NCBI GenBank assembly: GCA_002412625.1
Contig: DHVK01000022.1
Location: 69,480-78,835, forward strand
Direction of reading: 5' to 3'
DNA: 9,356 bases
Source of the DNA: Cloacimonetes bacterium UBA5210
GTDB lineage: Bacteria; Cloacimonadota; Cloacimonadia; Cloacimonadales; Cloacimonadaceae
Shown: positions 1 through 7,100 of the stretch, in pieces
How positions within the stretch are numbered: the stretch's first letter is position 1
Layout: each line of letters starts with the position of its first letter
Notes under the pieces: generated by a model
What the model was told of the DNA's origin: nothing
Database searches by the model: none
The model's input: only the letters and a program-made list of their open reading frames with translations
Position numbers and translations under genes: made by a program

Positions 1-2
1 TA

Positions 3-851
3 TCCGCCACTCCTGCGGATTATGAATTGGGTAAAACCGGCGGCGAGATCGTGGAACAGGTAATTCGCCCGACCGGATTGATTGATCCCGAGATCGAGAT
101 TCAACCGATCAAACACCAGGTGGATGACCTCATCGCGCAATCCAAAGCTCGTGTGGCAAAGGGGCACAAGGTCTTGGTGATGACCCTCACCAAGCGCATG
201 GCAGAAGACCTCAGCACATATCTGGTGAAAGCCGGGGTGCGCGCCAAGTATTTGCACAGCGATATCGACAGCATCGGCAGGGCAAAACTGATCCGCGAAT
301 TGCGCCTGGGCGAGTTCGATGTTTTAGTGGGCGTCAACCTGCTGCGCGAAGGGCTGGATCTCCCGGAAGTATCTCTGGTTGCGATCCTGGACGCGGATAA
401 GACGGGATTCCTGCGTTCCGCCCGGTCCCTGATCCAAATCTCCGGCAGAGCGGCAAGAAACGTGGAAGGAAAAGTGGTTTTCTATGCCGATATCATCACT
501 GATGCCATGCAGCGCACTATCGATGAAACTAACCGCAGACGCACTAAACAATTGGCATACAACGAAGAACACGGAATCACCCCGATGACGATCATGAAGA
601 CCGTGGAGCAGATCATGCAATCCACTGCCATCGCTGAAGGTTATGAAAAGAAGGCAGATGAAACTACGAAAAAGGATCGCAAGGAAGAATTCCAGGAATA
701 TCTGGAGCTCGATTCCGTGAACAAAGTGCTGGATTTGCTAAAGAAAGAAATGCAAAAGGCTGCCGCTAACCTGGATTTTGAACGGGCCGCGGAACTGCGC
801 GACCGCATCTGGGAACTTGATAACTACAGCGGTAAACCTCCGGCAGAATAG
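3..851 (+). CDS. uvrB: UvrABC system protein B, C-terminal part (5' end outside window)
   Basis: UvrB is the ATP-dependent DNA-opening subunit of nucleotide excision repair in the cytoplasm: UvrA loads it at lesions, it verifies damage, and it recruits UvrC for incision. The frame is open from the left edge, reading SATPADYELGKTGGEIVEQ, so the TTG at 27 is an internal Leu codon and not a start. About 282 residues are present against roughly 670 in the family, so the Walker A motif, the beta-hairpin and early helicase motifs lie upstream. Visible in order (window codon numbers) are the RPTGLIDPEIEI segment, the second RecA-like domain with LHSDID, VGVNLLREGLDLPEVS and LDADK (about 130-133), helicase motif VI as QISGRAARN (145-153), the RRR...YNEEHGITP segment, and a C-terminal UVR motif (about 240-273, LDFERAAELRDRIWEL) that contacts UvrA/UvrC. 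Family consensus around motif VI is usually [24 protein letters not shown]-like; this copy has T134, A140, I146 and S147 instead, but keeps the Q, G and R residues of the motif. It converges with the giant gene on the other strand. Confidence 0.97.
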   Translation, partial: SATPADYELGKTGGEIVEQVIRPTGLIDPEIEIQPIKHQVDDLIAQSKARVAKGHKVLVMTLTKRMAEDLSTYLVKAGVRAKYLHSDIDSIGRAKLIRELRLGEFDVLVGVNLLREGLDLPEVSLVAILDADKTGFLRSARSLIQISGRAARNVEGKVVFYADIITDAMQRTIDETNRRRTKQLAYNEEHGITPMTIMKTVEQIMQSTAIAEGYEKKADETTKKDRKEEFQEYLELDSVNKVLDLLKKEMQKAAANLDFERAAELRDRIWELDNYSGKPPAE

Positions 852-892
852 TTCCTGCAGCTTGGCCTCCGGATTTGCTGGCCTGGTTTTGT

Positions 893-950
893 GCTGATAT
901 TAAGCCCTGATTGTGCTGTGCCCACAGCTTGATAAGGGCTTAATATCAGC
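893..950 (+). repeat. Long imperfect hairpin / inverted repeat downstream of uvrB
   Basis: The arm gctgatattaagccct at 893-908 is matched perfectly by its reverse complement at 935-950 (16 bp). Inside lies a second stem, gctgtg at 915-920 against cacagc at 923-928. The two 6-base sides joining the stems (909-914 and 929-934) are equal in length and can partly pair: A910-T933 and T911-A932 as Watson-Crick, and T912-G931 and G913-T930 as wobble, with G909/A934 and T914/T929 mismatched. The wobbles pair only in the + strand transcript, which is the uvrB direction. It starts 41 bases after the uvrB stop and is followed by cggatgtcgg, not a U-run, so it is not a textbook intrinsic terminator. It could be an mRNA 3'-end stabiliser, a factor-assisted terminator, a dispersed palindromic (REP/MITE-like) element, or a protein-binding palindrome. 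The structure is directly visible; the function is unknown. Confidence 0.8.
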
Positions 951-1060
951 CGGATGTCGGCTTCTCGGCAAAAGCACGCAGTGTGTACGGTGCATAAACC
1001 CAAATCATGCACTGGAGTTGATCCCCAATGCTATACACGCAGTTTATTCACACTTCAAGA

Positions 1061-1085
1061 AAGCCCCGGCATGATACCGGGGCTT
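1061..1085 (-). terminator. Probable intrinsic terminator of the giant surface-protein gene
   Basis: Arms aagccccgg (1061-1069) and ccggggctt (1077-1085) form a perfect GC-rich 9-bp stem with a 7-base loop. The element begins 25 bases past the stop codon at 1111-1113. Read on the - strand, the stem is followed by tcttgaag, so with the two T's closing the stem it yields a short, imperfect U-tract (ctttctt). On the + strand the stem is followed by cgatgttatt, which is poorer, so the minus-strand gene is the better client, although it may also stop read-through from uvrB. Confidence 0.7.
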
Positions 1086-1110
1086 CGATGTTATTGCAGT
1101 TTATCTGATC

Positions 1111-4100
1111 TTACTCCATTAGCATCATCTTCTTTGTGGAGCGATACTCGCCGGCACTGAAGCGATAGAGGTAAACACCGCTACTGAGAGCTTTTCCGCG
1201 CTCATCACGGGCATCAAAGACCACTCTGTGTCTGCCGGAGGACATGGGGGCATCGATCAGGGTGCGTACTTTCTGCCCCCTCACGTTGTAGATATCCAGG
1301 CGGACTGGGCCAGCCTGCAGCAGATCGAAGTGGATGATAGTTTCAGGATTGAACGGGTTCGGGCTGTTACCTTTCAGTGCAGTAGCCGTTACGGGGATCA
1401 ATTCGTCCTCGTTTGATGTGGAGTTTAGTACTATGTTCAGGGTAGTGTTTTGATTGGGAGATATCTGCACATCAGCTATTTCCCTGGGGTAGAATCCGGT
1501 GGCGGTAGCCGTAACGGTGTAGATTCCCACCGGAAGCGTGAGCGAGTAGGCACCGGCGGAGTTTGTCTGCACGGAGTAAGTCGCGGTGGAGACCGTTGCT
1601 CCGGGGATTCCGATCCCGTTTGAGCGTCTCACAAAGCCCACCAGATTACCGGTTACATTTGCTTTCACCACGGAATTTGAGAACGCGGGGGCAGAAGCTA
1701 CACCGGCGGTGTAAATGGCTTTTACCGCCCAGCGGTATGATCCGTTCGGCAAAGCTCCCCAGTTATCATCAGCAAAGCTTAGGTTTCCGATGGTTTCGTC
1801 TGTCAGAGAAACCCAGGAAGCTTCGTTGGATTCCTGCCCGGTGATGAACCGGTAAACCTTGTAACCGAGCAGAGCTCTTTCAGATGTGTTTCTCTGCCCC
1901 GCGACATACTTGGCGGAGGGTACTGTAGTGCGGCTTTGCTGTCCGTCTCTGCTCATGTCTTGCGCCGCGGAAGAAGCATAACTCCTTCCCGCGCGTTGCG
2001 GAAGCTGCACTTTGCCATCAAAGCGCGCCCTGGTTTGGGCATTTCCGATGTAGATGTTATCGATAAACCAAGTGTACCACAGGCCATCGTTTGAAGGGGG
2101 ATCTTCGGCGTGGAAGGCCAAGCTGATCTGTTGCCCACCATAGGGCGTGAGATCCACCACGAAGGGTTGATTGTAGCTGATCTGACCACCGGTTTCAGCG
2201 GTTGCATCCCATAGCACGGTCCAGGTGTTTCCACCATCCAGAGATACTTTCACATAATAGTGGTCGTTGTTCACAGAACCCAGGAAGACGTAGCTATCAA
2301 AGCGCAGATAGCCTTCCGGGGGGCAATTGAAGGCAGGGGTAATCAACCATTCATCCTGGTGCTCGTAGGTCCACCACAATCCGGTTTGGAATTGGCCGTG
2401 GGTTGGAGTAATAACGTTTTGCGCGTTTATTACACCCAATCTGGTGAATGTTGGGTAAACACCCACAGGGCTTGCTGCACCGGTGTTTGTAATGATCTGG
2501 GACCAATCCGTGGGCGGGAATGCCTGATCTTCAAAGCTTTCGAGAATCTCTACAGCATTCGGATCCGGAGCCTCCCACGCGAGGTTAATCGCGGTATAAG
2601 TGTCATTCAATGCGGCTACTACGCTGTGCGGAGCATAGGCTATCTCGTTCAGAGTGATATTGCCCATCTGGTAAGCTGTGGCTCCCACCGTGATGAGACC
2701 ACTGGCGGAAACATAGCCCGGAGCGCTGATGAAGTATTCATACTCCTGATTTGCGTAAATCGCCGGAATGCTGAAGGTTCCGTTTCCAGCGGTAGAGGCA
2801 GTATAGTTCGCATATCCGTTAAGCTGCACAACTGCGCCTCCCAGCCCGGCTCCGGTATCGGAAGCCAGAACTGTTCCGCTGATTGCCACAGTGGGCATCG
2901 GTTGCAATACGGCGTTCATCACTGCTTCTTCATCTTCCTCCAGCTCCAGGGTTTGGTTCTGAGTTATATATCCATATCTGCTGAAGATTACGGTATAGGT
3001 ATCCGGCAGAATGTATGGAATATGATATTCTCCGGAGATATTAGTCGTGGCTTGATATGTGGTTCCTTCGATGCTTACCGATACTCCTTCCAGCGGGGCG
3101 GATGCGCTTGAGGTAACCGTTCCGCTCAAACTCCCAACATTGCCGGGAATTCCCAAAATCGTGGTTCTGGGGAAGGTTCCGGAAAGAGTCCCTTGAGTGG
3201 ATGGGTTTGCGGGGTCATATTCCACGGTGTTGCTCTGCATTTTCCTGGCTCTGTTGGCACCAATTGTTTGAGCTTGGAATCTGTCGTTTATATTGAAGTA
3301 TGCGTCATCCCGTGGACGTTGGACAGTAATCAGCAAGTTATTGCCATTCAGATACATGAATGGTTCGGCAAAGGGGATTACGATGCTGTTTTCCCCCGCC
3401 GGATAATTTACATTACCATCAAAGACTAAAGTGGAGTTTCCGGTAACGGGAACCCACCCGGCACTAAGATCATCCAATGTGGTCGTTTCCATCCAGATTT
3501 TGGTGGGTTTAGCAGGGAGATCAGTAACGAAATCGTTGTAGAATTGCAGGCCATTAATGAAGCCAATGAAGTTACTGAGTTCAGTGGGATAGATTAGCAT
3601 CTGGAAGAGGCTGGTTCGGTTGTACATGTCGACTGGGACACGTTGAAGCGAACTGCCATCTCCCACTGTATAGCCAAACTGACCGGATGGCATAACAACC
3701 AAGCTAAGTGGGTTTGTGCTATCATTTGTGGGGTCCGAATCCTCCGGGAGTACAACCTTCCCGTAAACGCTGATCGTACCTTGTTGAGTCGGAGCCCAGT
3801 TCAAGCCGATATTGAGTTCTTGATCGACCGCAATCGCGGGACCCGTAACTGAAACCAGCTCAAGGTCTTCAGACATTAGTTTCACGGAATAAGCACCAGC
3901 CGCCTGGGTGGAGGTTCCGGTGTTCTTAATTCTTACAGTGTATGTCGAAGGTGAACCCACTGTGGGAGTGCTGTTTCCGCTAACCGTCATGGCAGATAGG
4001 TCGTTGGGCTGCTTGCGGATGAAGTTCGAGAACCCGGGATTGGAGAGCACGTCTCCGGTGTAAACTGTGCGCACTGCCCACTTGTATCTTCCGTCCGGCA

Positions 4101-7100
4101 GGGTAGGCCAGGAAGGATCTACGAAGGCTGTGTCGGTGATGGTCTGCGCAGTGAGAGAGGTCCAGGTAGCCGGGTCGTTCTCCTGACCGACGGTCAGACG
4201 CCACACTCTGTAGCCAACCGGGATGCGGGAGGGGTTGAGTCTGGCAGCCCTGGCAGGGGCATGACTGCGAGTGGGGTTGTTGCGGGTTTGCAGCTCAACC
4301 AGTTCAGCTGCTGCAAGCTCATTCAGTCCCTTCATGCTAGCGGGCATAATGGAAGCCGGGGTGGTGAAAGCAACTCTTCTGGCAGGCCCAATCTCCACGT
4401 CATCAATATACCATCCGGCATAGTTGACCACAGTGGAAGCCCACATTTCGAAGCGGATCTCGACTTCCCCCATGCCGTCATAGGCCGAGAGATCTACTAT
4501 CCGTTCTTCCCATTGCGTGCCTGTATACTGCCAGGAGGGGCCCCAAACCAGAGTGCCATTGGCGCTCACCTGACAGTAATCGAAGTTCCCAAATACGTTT
4601 TCCCAGCTTCTGAAACGCATTTCAGTATTGGAGAAGCCGGAGAAGTTGAAGGTCTTGCTCAGATAGCTGAATCCACCTGAATTTGTATAGTTACTGTTGA
4701 TCACCGTACCCCACATACCGGTTCCGGAAAACGCGGTGGGAGGCGGGACAACACTGGTTCCGGTATATACGGGAGCCCACTGATTTATATCGTAGGAGTC
4801 CGTATATTCCCAATCGCCTTCGGGATCTGCCCAGTTTGAACTCGGAACCCATCCGCCATCATTGTTCTCGAAATCGAAGCTGAATTCACTGCCGGTGCCG
4901 CCGGGTTCGCGCCACACGATGTTAACCAAAGTCTGGGGGTCATTCAGCGTGGCTGTAACTCCCGCTGGAGGCAGGGTGAGCTCCAGCAGGGTGATAGTAC
5001 CCATGCTGTAATCTGTAGAACCCACAGTGATGGTTCCACTGTGCATCTGGTATCCGCCCCGTAAGATGCTAACGTTGTAAGTGTTTCCGGATAGCACATT
5101 GGCAATCGTGAACTGACCGGAAGCGTTTGTCGTTCCGCTGTAAGTGAGCACTCCGGAGAGTACTATTTCAGCCTGGTCGAGCCCCACGGAGGGGTTGTCG
5201 CTGCCCACAACTGTTCCGCTGACGTTCACCGAAGCGGAAGGCACCAAATTGACATTCAAAACCGTGTTCTGATCAGCCACGATGCTAAAGGGCAGGCTTT
5301 GGTCTTCATATCCGATTTTATGAACGCTTAGGTTGTGATTGCCGACTTCTATGAAGGGTAAGTGATATTCACCGGTGGCGGAAGTGGTGGTATGCTGATA
5401 ACTGCCGACAACGCTGATCTCCACGCCTTGCAATGGCGTGCCGGCTGATGTTACGGTACCGCTCAGGCTGCCCATATCTTCCACGTTCAGGAAGAAGCGG
5501 GTGTTGGAACGGTTGCTGGCCACTGTACCGGTGGTCGCGGAATCCGCGGCAACGCTATCGCTTTGATAGCGCAGCGCGCTCACGTAAGCAGTCGGAGTGT
5601 AGAAGACCCCGGCGTTCTGGGTATAAGCCCCGGGGATGATGTCTGTCACGATATCCACGATCACATTGGAAGCACCATCCCAGACGAAGGGCGCGCTGAA
5701 TACGTGCATATTCCAGCCCACTTCAGGCAGGAAGTTCGGGTGATGCCAGACCTGAGTATATTCACCTACTTCAAAAGTGGTGGTAAGCGCGGTCTGGGCG
5801 GTATTCTTCATGCGGATGCGATAGTTCGGCATCGGCGAGCAGGTGTTCAAGCCCTGCACGTTGAAGGCCAGAGCATACATCGCGCCGGGTACCGCGCCGT
5901 GAGCCATCAAATCCGCAGCAGTATAGAGGTACTGCTGACGGAAGTTCTTGTAGAAGGTTCCGTAGGGCGTGGGAGTTCCGGAAGTACCGGTTACATCCGT
6001 GCCATCACCGACTTCAACGATAAACACATCCGCTGCGGTCACGTTGACGTTCAGGTTGTTGGTTGTATCATTTGCCGGGTTGGCATCACCGGGAAGGATT
6101 ACTTTACCATAGATGGTAGCAAGGCCTTGCTCGGTGGGGGTCCAGGTAAGCGGAATCTGCACGGTTTCACCGGGTGCTACTGCGGTTCCGGCCACTGAGG
6201 CAAGCTCGACGTCGCTGGAGTTGAACAGTTTCACCTGATAGGTATTCTGGGCTTGGGTGCCATTGTTGAACACGCTTACCAGATACTGAGCTTCGGAGTT
6301 CACCGGAGGAGTGGTATTGCCGGTGATGCCCACTGCCGCCAGATCATTCGGGGCGATCGGTTCGAAGGTGATGTCATCCACATACAGGGTACGAGAAGTA
6401 GCGCCAAGTCCGTGTCTGATGGCGATAAATTGCCCCGCGGCGGTGTGCGCTGTGAGGTTCACCACATACTCGTTCCAGTTTGCCGCCACAGTCAGTTGTT
6501 CCGCCAGAACGAAGGTCGTGGGATCTGCCGGATTGCTCATTGTTCCGATGTCCAACAGGTAGTTTGCACCACCTTTGGCCATCATCCGCACGCGGATTGT
6601 GCTCATATCGATCGCCGGGGCGAAGGGCGGGGAGATCAGATAGAGCTGCGCGTTGGCATCAGTTGAATTCGCTATCTGCACACAATTTGGCGCGCTGAAG
6701 GGCGAAGTAGTACTGGTTCGCAGATAAGCCGTGGTTACTGTAGCGTTGTAGATCGTGCTCCAACCCAGAGGGAAGCCCGGGACGGTTGCTGTATCCCAGT
6801 TCTCGCCGGCGGGAAGTGCTGTAATCGTGGCATCAAAGCCACTGCCGCTGAGCTCGACAGTATGAGTGAGTCTGCGGTTATCGGTGATCGTCACCGTCGC
6901 CGTGTGGTCACCTTCGGTGGTGGGGGCATAGACTACCGTGAAGGTAGCGTTTTGCCCGGTAGAGAGCTGCGCCGGAAGGGTCGGCATATTGCTGATGCTG
7001 AAATGCGGGCTGCCGCTGATGCTGATGTTGCTCACCGTCAGGGTGCCACCGCCAACATTGATCACGTTGAAGTTCTGGCTGGCTTCGGTGCCCAGAATCA

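Noticed and set aside
27..29. TTG at 27 as the start of the + strand gene
   Set aside because: The frame is open to the left edge and the upstream codons encode SATPADYE, the conserved UvrB segment, so the TTG is internal.
988..1014. Weak hairpin around gtgcat (990-995) and atgcac (1007-1012)
   Set aside because: The stem is six to eight pairs with one wobble and an 11-base loop. It has no T-run and is expected by chance in sequence of this length.
1039..1104. 9-bp direct repeat gcagtttat (1039-1047 and 1096-1104) flanking the terminator
   Set aside because: It is short and AT-rich, with no insertion-like sequence between the copies other than the terminator hairpin. It is probably coincidental.
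954..1160. Possible small gene of 68 codons in the intergenic region
   Set aside because: It begins just after the 893-950 hairpin and runs through the terminator into the 3' end of the giant gene. It has no convincing ribosome binding site and no recognisable product.
2260..3111. 283-codon + strand open frame inside the giant gene
   Set aside because: It has the same codon-register shadow effect, no recognisable domain and a composition expected from the complement. The - strand frame here encodes clear regulatory-like and jelly-roll domains.
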